A stretch of 64,000 bases of DNA from assembly GCF_900103585.1 (NCBI RefSeq), contig NZ_FNHV01000012.1:1-64000 (forward strand), read 5' to 3'. This document shows, piece after piece, positions 45,104 through 53,090 of this stretch (the first letter of the stretch is position 1; every line of letters starts with the position of its first letter). The notes beneath the pieces were generated by a model, which ran no database searches, had not been told where the DNA came from, and was given only the letters and a program-made list of their open reading frames with translations. Source of the DNA: Streptomyces sp. cf386 (GTDB taxonomy: Bacteria; Actinomycetota; Actinomycetes; Streptomycetales; Streptomycetaceae). Position numbers and translations under genes: made by a program.

Positions 45104-45496
45104 TCAGTGTGCGCCGAACAACTCGAGCAGTTCCGTCTTGCCGAACATGCGGGCCGTGTCGACCGCGGACGGAGTGCCCGCGGCCGGGTCGGCGCCGCCC
45201 TCCAGCAGAGCCTTGATCACTTCCGTCTCACCCTTGAAGACGGCACCTGCGAGTGGTGTCTGCCCTCGGTCGTTGACATGCTCCGCCGCGGCGCCCCGGG
45301 CGAGCAGCGCGCGCACGGCCTCGGCGTGGCCGTGATACGCGGCGAGCATCACGAGCGAGTCACCGCGGTCATTGGTGAGGTTGGCCGGAACGCCCGCGTC
45401 GACGTAGGCCACGAGCGGCTCGGTCTGCCCCTGCCGGGCCAGATCGAAGATCTTGGTCGCCAGCTCCACGACCTCGGGGTCGGGGGCTTCACTCAT
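45104..45496 (-). CDS. ankyrin-repeat protein
   Basis: A 130-residue protein made of about three ankyrin repeats: GDSLVMLAAYHGHAEAVRALL, GQTPLAGAVFKGETEVIKALL, and a last divergent TPSAVDTARMFGKTELLELF. Each has the TPL/SLV...GH...VR.LL pattern. It has no signal peptide or catalytic domain, so it is probably a small protein-binding adaptor. The start MSEAPDPEVVELATKIF is the usual N-cap in this group. Confidence 0.9.
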   Translation of the reverse strand: MSEAPDPEVVELATKIFDLARQGQTEPLVAYVDAGVPANLTNDRGDSLVMLAAYHGHAEAVRALLARGAAAEHVNDRGQTPLAGAVFKGETEVIKALLEGGADPAAGTPSAVDTARMFGKTELLELFGAH

Positions 45497-45851
45497 CGGC
45501 CGGACCGCCTCTCACTGCGAACACGGGGACTGCGGGGAACTGCTGGAACTTCTGGGACTACGGGAACTGCCGGAACTACGCGGAGCACGGGCACGGCCGG
45601 CGAGCGATGCTCGGCCGTACGAGTGATTCGCCAGGGTACTGGCTCGCGCGGCACATGACCCGACGCGCCCGCGGCAAAGATCATCGCAGACACGGTCGGG
45701 CGCACCACACGAGCTCATCCGGCCCAGGACACTCCGCCACCCGAGGGAAATACGGCGAATTTCACCCAGTTGCACCTTTTATCATATGGATACATCCTGT
45801 GATCCTGGAAGTACTCATGGTGACTGTCCCCACCAATCCAGGAGCACTCTC
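45497..45851. other. 355-base region upstream of smeA
   Basis: The left part (about 45537-45600) is an imperfect repeat of GGAACT/GGGACT-like hexamers with no coding sense. The right part (45750-45800) is unusually AT-rich for this genome (TTGCACCTTTTATCATATGG) and is the likely smeA promoter. SmeA-SffA expression depends on the sporulation regulator WhiH in S. coelicolor; I cannot point to its site here. Confidence 0.45.
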
Positions 45852-46046
45852 ATGATCCTCTCCATCTCAGGCGTCGTCCTGCTCGGCATCGTCGTCTTCA
45901 TCTTCTTCCGCAAGGACGGGCTGAAGCCGTCGCACGCCCTGATCTCGTGCCTGTTCGGCTTCTATCTGGCGAGCACGGCCATCGCACCGAGCATCAAGGC
46001 CGGCGGCGAGAGCCTGGCGAGCCTCCTGGGCGGCATCCATTTCTGA
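45852..46046 (+). CDS. smeA: SmeA, small sporulation membrane protein
   Basis: A 64-residue protein with two hydrophobic stretches (ILSISGVVLLGIVVFIFF and HALISCLFGFYLASTAIAP) separated by the basic RKDGLKPS turn, then a short tail. This matches SmeA, described in S. coelicolor as a small membrane protein that helps place the FtsK/SpoIIIE-like SffA at sporulation septa. GGAG precedes the ATG by seven bases. sffA starts 40 bases downstream, so the two form an operon. Confidence 0.88.
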   Translation: MILSISGVVLLGIVVFIFFRKDGLKPSHALISCLFGFYLASTAIAPSIKAGGESLASLLGGIHF

Positions 46047-46086
46047 CGCCGCCCCATCCACCCGTACGCACCTGTAGGAGACAGCA

Positions 46087-47730
46087 GTGGCCCGCCGCCC
46101 CCTCCCCCGCATTCTGAGCACAGGCAGCGCGCAGATCACCCGGAGCCGGGAGCTGGCCCGGGCGCAGTTCGCCCGCAGCCGGGAGCTGGCCCGGACAGCG
46201 ACCGACAGCGCCTCTGACGTCCTCCACCCGCTGATCACGATCACCCGCGGGCTGCGCCGGCTGGCCTCGGCCGGGCGGCGCAAGTGGGCCGACACGCCCA
46301 AGGACAAGCGCGGCATGCTGCTGTTCCTTGTGGCCTCGGTGATCCTGGTCGTGGCACTCGTTCCGTACGGCCCGCTGCTCGCCGTCATCACGCTGATGGC
46401 GGCGGCGGCCTGGCAGGGCCGCGACCGCGAGCCCTCGGCACCCGACGGCCCCGACGAGTCGCAGACGGAGCGCCTGCGGTCGCTGTACGACGCACTGGTC
46501 CCCTACTTCTCCGCCGCCGAGGACCCGGCACCGCTCTACACCCACGGCGGCGAGTGGGAGAAGGCCTTCCCCGAGTACGAGTTCGACGCCACGGGACGCG
46601 TCAGCGGTCTCCTGATCCGCTACCCCGCCTACTTCACCGACGGCGAGGCCCAGGCCCGCGCGCGGATCGAGCACCTGCTGACCGCGAAGTCCGGCCGCGG
46701 CCGTGAGTACCACTTCACCTGGGACGAGGAGGGCAACGAGCTCACCGTCACCGCCCTCACGCCCCTGCCCACCGACATCGCCGCCCAGCGCTTCGTCACG
46801 GCCCCCGGCGAAACGGTTCTGGGCTTCACCGATCTCACCCGGGTCCAGCGCACGCTCCCGCTCACCCACGGCGCGGAACAGCGCGACGTACCGCCGGTCG
46901 TCTGGCGCACCGGCATCCGCTCCACCGAGCCCCACCTGCTGGTCATGGGCCAGCCGGGCACCGGCACCTCCACCCTGCTGCGCTCCATCGCCCTGCAGGC
47001 CCTCCAGTACGGCGACATCGTCATCGTCGAGGGCGGCAGCACCGGCGAGTACGCCTGCCTGATCGGGCGGGACGGCGTCCTGGCCGTCGAGTGCGGGCTG
47101 GCCGGGGCGCTGGCGAGCCTGGAGTGGGCGGCGACGGAAACGGAGCGGCGCCTGATCGCCATCAACCGGACCCGTCAGGCGGGCCATCCGCCGCCGGACG
47201 ACACCAAGCGCCCGCTCTGGATCCTCCTGGACCGCCCGACCGCGTTCTCCCACCTCGCGGCGGCGGACAACCGCAAGGATCCCCAGTCCCTGCTCCAGGT
47301 GCCCCTGCGGCACGGCCGCGCGGCCAATGTCACGGTGGTCGTGGCCGACCAGTGGGACGCCATGGACACACTCAGCGACGCCGTACGACAGCACACGCGC
47401 GCGCGTGTCGTGCTCGGCCCCGCGACGGCGGAGCAGCTGGAGACGGTCCTGGGCGCTCCCCCGCACACCACCCCGGTCACCGACGTCCCACCCGGCCGCG
47501 GCTACGCCCGCCTCGGCACGGGCCCCGTCCACCGCCTCCAGGTCCCGGCGACCCCGGACCCGTACGACGACGCGACGAGCGACACGCACCGGCAGGCGGT
47601 ACTGGATCTGCTGCCGGAGCGGACGACTCCGGTGGAGGTGGAACCGCCGGCGAAGCCGACGAACACGACGAAGCCGGAACAGGAGCCGGAGCCGGTACCC
47701 GCGGAGGCCGTGGTGGTCGAGACCTCGTAA
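46087..47730 (+). CDS. sffA: SffA, SpoIIIE/FtsK-like sporulation protein
   Basis: A 547-residue protein targeted to sporulation septa by SmeA in S. coelicolor and thought to aid chromosome segregation or septum maturation. An N-terminal basic region is followed by a hydrophobic hairpin at about 78-106 (MLLFLVASVILVVALVPYGP and LLAVITLMAAAAW), and then a P-loop-fold domain. The Walker A region reads GQPGTGTST (288-296): the essential lysine is replaced by Thr294. The Walker B equivalent LWILLDRP lacks the usual acidic second residue, so ATP hydrolysis is doubtful. The GTG start has TAGGAG upstream. The C-terminal 50 residues are acidic and proline-rich. Confidence 0.87.
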   Translation: MARRPLPRILSTGSAQITRSRELARAQFARSRELARTATDSASDVLHPLITITRGLRRLASAGRRKWADTPKDKRGMLLFLVASVILVVALVPYGPLLAVITLMAAAAWQGRDREPSAPDGPDESQTERLRSLYDALVPYFSAAEDPAPLYTHGGEWEKAFPEYEFDATGRVSGLLIRYPAYFTDGEAQARARIEHLLTAKSGRGREYHFTWDEEGNELTVTALTPLPTDIAAQRFVTAPGETVLGFTDLTRVQRTLPLTHGAEQRDVPPVVWRTGIRSTEPHLLVMGQPGTGTSTLLRSIALQALQYGDIVIVEGGSTGEYACLIGRDGVLAVECGLAGALASLEWAATETERRLIAINRTRQAGHPPPDDTKRPLWILLDRPTAFSHLAAADNRKDPQSLLQVPLRHGRAANVTVVVADQWDAMDTLSDAVRQHTRARVVLGPATAEQLETVLGAPPHTTPVTDVPPGRGYARLGTGPVHRLQVPATPDPYDDATSDTHRQAVLDLLPERTTPVEVEPPAKPTNTTKPEQEPEPVPAEAVVVETS

Positions 47731-47760
47731 CCCGCGCACCCCGCGGGCGGCCGGCGCCGG

Positions 47761-49260
47761 TCAGGCGACGAACGTACGGTGCCCTTCACTGCCCCCGGTC
47801 GCCCCGCTCTCCACCAACCGCGCCGCCGCCCCCAGCCTCACCGCGGCCTCCTCGGCCACCGCACCCCCCACAGTGAACGGCAACCGCACATACCCCTCGA
47901 AGGCCCCGTCCACCCCGAACCGAGGCCCGGACGGCACCCGGACCCCGACCCGCTCCCCCACTTCCGCGATCCTCGAACCCGACAGGCCCCCCGTCCGCAC
48001 CCACAGCGTGAGCCCGCCGCGCGGCACCTCGAACTCCCACCCGGGCAGTTCCCGCCGCACGGCGGCGACCAGCGCGTCCCTGTTCTCCCGGGCCTGTGTG
48101 CGCCGCACCTCCACCGCCTGCTCCCAACCGCCGGTACCGAACAGCCAGTTCACGGCCAGCTGCTCCAGAACCGGCGTCCCCAGATCGGCGTACGCGCGCG
48201 CGGACACCAGACTGCGGATCACATCCGGAGCCGCCCGCACCCAGCCGATCCGCATCCCCGCCCAGAAGGCCTTGCTGGCCGACCCGACGGTGATGACGGT
48301 CGACCCCGCGGGGTCGAAGGCGCACACCTGGCGCGGCATCTCGACATCCGGGTCGAGCCACAGCTCGCTCATCGTCTCGTCGGCCACGAGCACCGTCCCC
48401 GCCGACCGCGCCGCGTCCACCAGCCGCCGCCGCTGGTCCTCGTCGGCCAGCGCCCCGGTCGGGTTGTGGAAGTCGGCGACGACATAGGCGAGCCGCGGCG
48501 CGGCCTCCCGCAGCACCTGCCGCCACCGGTCCATGTCCCAGCCGGCCAGCCCGTCCGCCATGGCGACGGGCACGAGCCGGGCGCCCGCCTCCCGCATCAG
48601 CTGGAGGATGTTGGCGTACGACGGCGACTCGACGGCAATCCGCTCACCGCGGCCCGCGAACAGATGGCAGATCGCGTCGATCGCGCCCATCGCCCCGGTC
48701 GTCACCATGATCTGCTCGGGCATCGTCGGAATCCCGTGCGCCGTGTACCGCTCGGCGATCATCGAGCGCAGCGCGGGCAGCCCGGCCGGATAGTCACCGT
48801 GCGTGTGGGCGTAGGGGGGCAGCTCCTCCAGGGCCCCCTGGACCGCACGGGTCAGCCACGGCTCGGGCGCGGGCAGCGCCGCGGTGCCCAGGTCGATCAT
48901 CGAGCCGAGCGCCTCGGGCGGCAGCGGCTCGAGGCCGCGCGCGGGCAGCGGGTTCCCGGCCGGTACGGCGGTCCAGCTCCCGGCCCCGCGCCGGGACTCC
49001 AGGAACCCCTCGGCGCGCAGCGCCTCGTACGCCGCCGCCACGGTCGTACGACTCACGGACAGCGCGAGGGCCAGCTCACGCTCGGCGGGCAGCCGCGCGG
49101 CGACCGGGACGCGGCCCTCCAGCACGAGCAGCCGGATACCGTCGGCCATGGCCCGGTACGCGGGCGGGCGCCTGGTGCCGGGGCCGGCGGGGCGGTCCTG
49201 CTGTGAGGTGAGGAGCCGAGCGAGCTGCGTGGCACCCACCGCAGAAGTCCACTGCGCCAT
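47761..49260 (-). CDS. MocR-family regulator (GntR winged helix fused to class I aminotransferase domain)
   Basis: A 499-residue MocR/PdxR-type transcription factor. The N-terminal GntR helix-turn-helix (about 35-105) has RLPAERELALALSVSRTTVAAAYEAL. The rest is an aminotransferase fold I domain with DFHNPTGALADE and the PLP-lysine region TVGSASKAFWAGMRIGW, so it should bind PLP or a PLP-amino acid adduct. It is divergent from the YczE-type gene, a pairing common for MocR regulators, and probably controls it. The ATG at 49260 begins the alignable protein; upstream codons are unsupported. Confidence 0.9.
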   Translation of the reverse strand: MAQWTSAVGATQLARLLTSQQDRPAGPGTRRPPAYRAMADGIRLLVLEGRVPVAARLPAERELALALSVSRTTVAAAYEALRAEGFLESRRGAGSWTAVPAGNPLPARGLEPLPPEALGSMIDLGTAALPAPEPWLTRAVQGALEELPPYAHTHGDYPAGLPALRSMIAERYTAHGIPTMPEQIMVTTGAMGAIDAICHLFAGRGERIAVESPSYANILQLMREAGARLVPVAMADGLAGWDMDRWRQVLREAAPRLAYVVADFHNPTGALADEDQRRRLVDAARSAGTVLVADETMSELWLDPDVEMPRQVCAFDPAGSTVITVGSASKAFWAGMRIGWVRAAPDVIRSLVSARAYADLGTPVLEQLAVNWLFGTGGWEQAVEVRRTQARENRDALVAAVRRELPGWEFEVPRGGLTLWVRTGGLSGSRIAEVGERVGVRVPSGPRFGVDGAFEGYVRLPFTVGGAVAEEAAVRLGAAARLVESGATGGSEGHRTFVA

Positions 49261-49296
49261 GATTTCCAGTCCACCTTCCCCGAATTGGCCATGGAT

Positions 49297-49314
49297 GGCT
49301 TTGCTTCCCAAGCC
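49297..49314. promoter_or_regulatory. candidate MocR operator in the divergent promoter region
   Basis: GGCTT and AAGCC are inverted around eight bases in the 99-base region between the MocR regulator and the YczE-type gene. The arms are short, and MocR sites are often direct repeats, so this is only a candidate. Confidence 0.3.
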
Positions 49315-49359
49315 ACAGGGTGTCATGCATCAGGCCACTACCACCACAGGGGGCACGTC

Positions 49360-50040
49360 TTGTCCACGCAGGGGCATCTCCTACAGCGGCTCAAGGAGGG
49401 GCATCTCATACGGCGGCTGGCACAGCTCTACATCGGGCTCGCGCTGTACGGCGCGAGCTCGGCGTTGCTCGTCGAAGCGGGCCTCGGCCTGGAGCCCTGG
49501 AACGTACTGCACCAGGGCCTCGCCGAACGCACCGGCCTGACGATCGGCGTCGTCTCGATCATCGTCGGAGCCGCGGTACTGCTCCTGTGGATCCCGCTGC
49601 GCCAGCGCCCCGGCCTCGGCACCGTCTCCAACGTCTTCGTGGTCGGCATCGCCATGGACGGCTCCCTCGCCCTGCTCCCCGAGGCGCACTCCCTGGCCGT
49701 ACGGATCCCGCTCCTCCTGGCCGGCATCCTGCTCAACGGCGTGGCCACCGGCCTCTACATCGCCGCCCGCTTCGGACCGGGCCCCCGGGACGGCCTGATG
49801 ACCGGACTGCACCGGCGTACCGGCCGCTCGATCCGTCTGATGCGCACGGCCGTCGAGATCGCGGTCGTCGTGACCGGCTTCGCCCTGGGCGGCACCGTCG
49901 GCATCGGCACCCTGCTCTACGCACTGTCCATCGGCCCGCTCGCCCAGCTCTTCCTGCGGGTGTTCGCCGTCCCCCCGGCATCGGACGGCAGCACGGTCGT
50001 TGCCACCGGGCAACCCCGGCGAGCGATACTGCGTCCGTGA
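49360..50040 (+). CDS. YczE/YitT-type membrane protein
   Basis: A 226-residue integral membrane protein with about five to six hydrophobic helices and the YczE family marks LYIGLALYGASSALLVEAGLG, LEPWNVLHQGLA, and FGPGPRDGLMTGLHRRTG. Its function is not established; members in Bacillus and Streptomyces sit beside MocR regulators. The likely start is a TTG at 49360 with AGGGGG eight bases upstream; an in-frame ATG at 49285 would overlap the operator region and lacks a ribosome site. It is coupled to the GDPD gene by a GTGA overlap. Confidence 0.8.
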   Translation: MSTQGHLLQRLKEGHLIRRLAQLYIGLALYGASSALLVEAGLGLEPWNVLHQGLAERTGLTIGVVSIIVGAAVLLLWIPLRQRPGLGTVSNVFVVGIAMDGSLALLPEAHSLAVRIPLLLAGILLNGVATGLYIAARFGPGPRDGLMTGLHRRTGRSIRLMRTAVEIAVVVTGFALGGTVGIGTLLYALSIGPLAQLFLRVFAVPPASDGSTVVATGQPRRAILRP

Positions 50041-50807
50041 GCACCACGCGGATACGCCACCCGTACCTCGACCACCCCGGCCCGATCCCCTTCGCCCATC
50101 GGGGCGGGGCGGCAGACGGCCTGGAGAACACCGTGTTCCAGTTCCGGCGCGCGGTCGACCTGGGCTACCGGTACATCGAGACCGACGTCCACACCACGCG
50201 CGACGGCAAACTCGTCGCCTTCCACGACGCGACCCTGGACCGGGTGACGGACGGAGCGGGCCGGATCGCGGATCTGCCCTGGGGTGACATACGGCACGCG
50301 CGCGTGGCGGGCAAAGAGCCCGTACCCCTCTTCGAAGAGCTCCTGGAGACCTTCCCCGACGTCCGCTGGAACGTCGACCTCAAGGCGGAGCCTGCCCTCC
50401 ACCCCTTCCTGGAGCTGATCGAGCGCACCGACGCCTGGGACCGCGTCTGCGTCGGCTCCTTCTCCGAGGCCCGCGTCATCCGAGCCCAGCGCCTGGCCGG
50501 ACCCCGCCTGGCGACGTCGTACGGCACCCGGGGCGTCCTCAACCTGCGGCTGCGCTCCTGGGGAGTACCGGCCGCGCTGCGCCGCTCGGCGGTCGCCGCC
50601 CAGGTACCCGAGACGCAGTCCGGGATCCAGGTGGTGGACCACCGCTTCGTACGGGCCGCCCACGCGCGCGGGCTGCAGGTGCACGTGTGGACCATCAATG
50701 ATCCCGATGCGATGCACCGGCTCCTGGACCTGGGAGTGGATGGCATCATGACCGATCACATCGACACGTTGCGCAAGGTCATGGAGGACCGGGGCGTCTG
50801 GGTCTGA
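50037..50807 (+). CDS. glycerophosphodiester phosphodiesterase
   Basis: A 256-residue GDPD-family enzyme that cleaves glycerophosphodiesters such as glycerophosphocholine into glycerol 3-phosphate and an alcohol. The catalytic His-Arg is in FAHRGGAADGLENT, and metal-binding residues follow in ETDVHTTRDGKLVAFHD. Later come NVDLKAEPA and VHVWTINDPDAM, and GVDGIMTDH at the end. There is no signal peptide, so it is cytoplasmic. The GTG start overlaps the upstream stop by four bases. Confidence 0.92.
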   Translation: MSTTRIRHPYLDHPGPIPFAHRGGAADGLENTVFQFRRAVDLGYRYIETDVHTTRDGKLVAFHDATLDRVTDGAGRIADLPWGDIRHARVAGKEPVPLFEELLETFPDVRWNVDLKAEPALHPFLELIERTDAWDRVCVGSFSEARVIRAQRLAGPRLATSYGTRGVLNLRLRSWGVPAALRRSAVAAQVPETQSGIQVVDHRFVRAAHARGLQVHVWTINDPDAMHRLLDLGVDGIMTDHIDTLRKVMEDRGVWV

Positions 50808-50865
50808 CCCCCGTCCGGACTCCGCCCCTCGCGCGGGGATCACCACGGGGAAGCGAGGGCGCGGG

Positions 50866-52227
50866 GTGGGCACCGATACCGTGCGGACGGATGCGGCCGA
50901 CGAGGCCGCGGACCGCCGCCGCGAGCAGCGCGGCTGGTACTTCTACGACTGGGCGTGCTCCGTCTACTCGACGAGCGTGCTCACCGTGTTCCTCGGCCCC
51001 TATCTGACGTCGGTCGCCGAGAAGGCGGCGGACGCGGAGGGGTTCGTCCATCCCCTGGGCATCCCGGTGCGCGCCGGCTCCTTCTTCGCGTACTCGGTGT
51101 CCCTGTCGGTGATCGTCGCCGTCGTGGTGATGCCCCTGGTGGGCGCGGCCGCCGACCGCACGGGCCGCAAGAAGCCCCTCCTCGCCGCTGCCGCCTATCT
51201 GGGGGCCACGGCCACCCTGGCCATGTTCTTCCTGGACGGCGACCGCTATCTGCTCGGCGGCCTCCTGCTGATCGTGGCGAACGCGGCCCAGTCGGTCGCG
51301 ATGATGCTCTACAACTCCTACCTCCCGCAGATCGCCCCACCCGAGGAGCGCGACGCGGTCTCCTCCCGCGGCTGGGCCTTCGGCTATGCCTCGGGCTCGC
51401 TGATGCTGATCCTGAACCTGGTCCTGTATCTGGCGCACGACTCCTTCGGGGTCTCCGAGAGCATGGCCGTCCGTATCTGCCTGGCATCGGCCGGCCTGTG
51501 GTGGGGTGGCTTCGCTCTCATCCCGCTACGACGACTGCGCGACCGTCGGACCACGACCGACGACCGTGCGGCCAAGAAGCCGAGCGCGATGGGCTTCCGG
51601 CAGCTCGCGGCGACGGTCCGCGACATGCGCCGCCACCCGCTGACGCTGGCGTTCCTCCTCGCCTACCTCGTCTACAACGACGGCATCCAGACGGTGATCT
51701 CCCAGGCGTCGATCTACGGCTCCGAGGAACTGGGCCTCGGCCAGTCCACACTCATCGGCGCGGTACTGCTGGTCCAGGTCCTCGCGGTGGTGGGCGCGCT
51801 GACGATGGGACGGCTGGCCCGGACCTACGGAGCGAAGCGGACGATCCTCGGCTCTCTGATCGCGTGGACGGTCACGCTGGCGGCCGGGTACTTCCTGCCG
51901 GCCGGGGCGCCGGTGTGGTTCTTCGTGCTGGCGGCCGGCATCGGACTGGTCCTGGGCGGCAGCCAGGCGCTGTCCCGCTCCCTGTTCTCCCATCTCGTCC
52001 CGCCGGGGAAGGAGGCCGAATATTTCTCGGCGTATGAGATGAGCGACCGCGGTATGAGCTGGCTGGGCCCTCTTCTGTTCGGGCTCACCTACCAACTGAC
52101 CGGCAGCTATCGGGACGCGATCATCTCCCTGGTGGCCTTCTTCGTCATCGGGTTCGCCCTGCTCGCGAGGGTTCCGGTGCGGCGGGCGATCAGCGACGCG
52201 GGCAATCCGGTCCCGACAAGGATTTAG
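50866..52227 (+). CDS. MFS transporter, UMF1/Atg22-like
   Basis: A 453-residue permease with about 12 helices. The start EQRGWYFYDWACSVYSTSVL, with its WxxYDWA pattern, and the NSYLPQIAPPEERDAVSSRGWAFGYASG stretch identify the Atg22/UMF1 group, which exports or recycles amino acids in yeast; bacterial substrates are unknown. The GTG at 50866 follows a GAGG-like AGCGAGGGCG. It is 58 bases after the GDPD gene and may be co-transcribed with it. Confidence 0.87.
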   Translation: MGTDTVRTDAADEAADRRREQRGWYFYDWACSVYSTSVLTVFLGPYLTSVAEKAADAEGFVHPLGIPVRAGSFFAYSVSLSVIVAVVVMPLVGAAADRTGRKKPLLAAAAYLGATATLAMFFLDGDRYLLGGLLLIVANAAQSVAMMLYNSYLPQIAPPEERDAVSSRGWAFGYASGSLMLILNLVLYLAHDSFGVSESMAVRICLASAGLWWGGFALIPLRRLRDRRTTTDDRAAKKPSAMGFRQLAATVRDMRRHPLTLAFLLAYLVYNDGIQTVISQASIYGSEELGLGQSTLIGAVLLVQVLAVVGALTMGRLARTYGAKRTILGSLIAWTVTLAAGYFLPAGAPVWFFVLAAGIGLVLGGSQALSRSLFSHLVPPGKEAEYFSAYEMSDRGMSWLGPLLFGLTYQLTGSYRDAIISLVAFFVIGFALLARVPVRRAISDAGNPVPTRI

Positions 52228-52313
52228 CGTTCCCGGTGAAAGGGCGGTAGTGTACGCGTTTGGCCTGCCAGGCGTACCGTTACTGCGCGTCAAAGATGCC
52301 GAAACGCTGTGTG

Positions 52314-52331
52314 ACATCTGCTAGCAGATGT
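52314..52331. promoter_or_regulatory. perfect 18-bp palindrome upstream of rbpA
   Basis: ACATCTGCTAGCAGATGT is a loopless perfect palindrome flanked by TG and GACA, about 87-104 bases upstream of the SigR-type promoter. A second inverted pair GTACGC/GCGTAC with a 14-base gap lies at 52252-52277. Symmetry suggests dimeric regulator binding; no known factor matches. Confidence 0.5.
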
Positions 52332-52417
52332 GACAAACCGGGCGCCGGTGGGTACGACATTGGTCAGCAAGGCTGCGGCTACGACGGCGACGCATCACCC
52401 AGAACGGGACACGGGAC

Positions 52418-52444
52418 GGGAATCTTTACCGCCGACCGGACGTT
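52418..52444 (+). promoter_or_regulatory. SigR-dependent promoter of rbpA
   Basis: GGGAAT (52418-52423) and GTT (52442-52444) are separated by exactly 18 bases, the consensus for the thiol-stress sigma factor SigR. rbpA is a known SigR target in S. coelicolor, which supports the call. The ATG lies about 60 bases downstream. Confidence 0.88.
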
Positions 52445-52505
52445 GACCGGATGACGACGACAGCGACACCTGTCCTGTGGGCGACAAGCCCGGGAGGCAC
52501 GATTC

Positions 52506-52880
52506 ATGAGTGAGCGAGCTCTTCGCGGCACGCGCCTCGTGGTGACCAGCTACGAGACGGACCGCGGCATCGACCTGGCCCCGCGCCAGGCCGTGGAGTA
52601 CGCATGCGAGAAGGGGCACCGGTTCGAGATGCCCTTCTCGGTCGAGGCGGAGATCCCGCCGGAGTGGGAGTGCAAGGTCTGCGGGGCCCAGGCACTCCTC
52701 GTGGACGGCGACGGCCCTGAGGAGAAGAAGGCCAAGCCCGCGCGTACGCATTGGGACATGTTGATGGAGCGGCGTACCCGAGAGGAACTCGAAGAGGTCC
52801 TCGAGGAGCGACTTGCCGTTCTCCGCTCGGGGGCGATGAACATCGCGGTTCACCCCCGGGACAGCCGCAAGTCGGCGTGA
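52506..52880 (+). CDS. rbpA: RNA polymerase-binding protein RbpA
   Basis: A 124-residue actinobacterial transcription factor that binds RNA polymerase and the primary sigma factor and stabilises the open promoter complex. Sequence follows the family: RGTRLVVTSYETDRGIDLAP (N-terminal tail), the core domain EYACEKGHRFEMPFSVEAEIP with metal-associated CKVCG, and the basic linker and sigma-interaction helix THWDMLMERRTREELEEVLEERL. The ATG is preceded by GGGAGGCACGATTC. A perfect SigR promoter lies upstream, matching its known stress induction. Two hairpins follow. Confidence 0.97.
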   Translation: MSERALRGTRLVVTSYETDRGIDLAPRQAVEYACEKGHRFEMPFSVEAEIPPEWECKVCGAQALLVDGDGPEEKKAKPARTHWDMLMERRTREELEEVLEERLAVLRSGAMNIAVHPRDSRKSA

Positions 52881-52921
52881 TCCCAACACGGCTTGGGCGA
52901 GTTTGACCAGGCAAAGCATGT

Positions 52922-52966
52922 AACCGCGGGCGCCGTACGTGAAGGTGACGTACGGCGCCCGCGGTT
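52922..52966. terminator. terminator after rbpA (perfect 19-bp arms)
   Basis: AACCGCGGGCGCCGTACGT and its exact inverted copy (52948-52966) surround the seven-base loop GAAGGTG. It lies 41 bases after the rbpA stop. The arms begin with AA and end with TT only, but the stem is very stable. Confidence 0.88.
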
Positions 52967-53011
52967 TGCTGTGCCCAGAAATTGCTGTGTCTGAAATGTG
53001 CTGGGCATGCA

Positions 53012-53051
53012 AAAAGGAGACCCGGCGCTCAACGGCGCCAGGTCTCCTTTT
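53012..53051. terminator. bidirectional intrinsic terminator between rbpA and fxsA
   Basis: AAAAGGAGACC-C-GGCGC pairs with GGCGC-CA-GGTCTCCTTTT around a short loop. The A tract on one side and T tract on the other make a classical terminator in both directions, rare for this GC content. It ends 40 bases from the fxsA stop and is the second hairpin in the gap. Confidence 0.88.
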
Positions 53052-53059
53052 GCGATGCG

Positions 53060-53090
53060 CGATGCCGACTTGCGATGCCGACTTGCGATG
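53060..53090. repeat. 13-bp tandem repeat next to the fxsA stop
   Basis: CGATGCCGACTTG occurs at 53060-53072 and 53073-53085, followed by a partial copy that runs to the fxsA stop codon at 53091. Confidence 0.6.
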
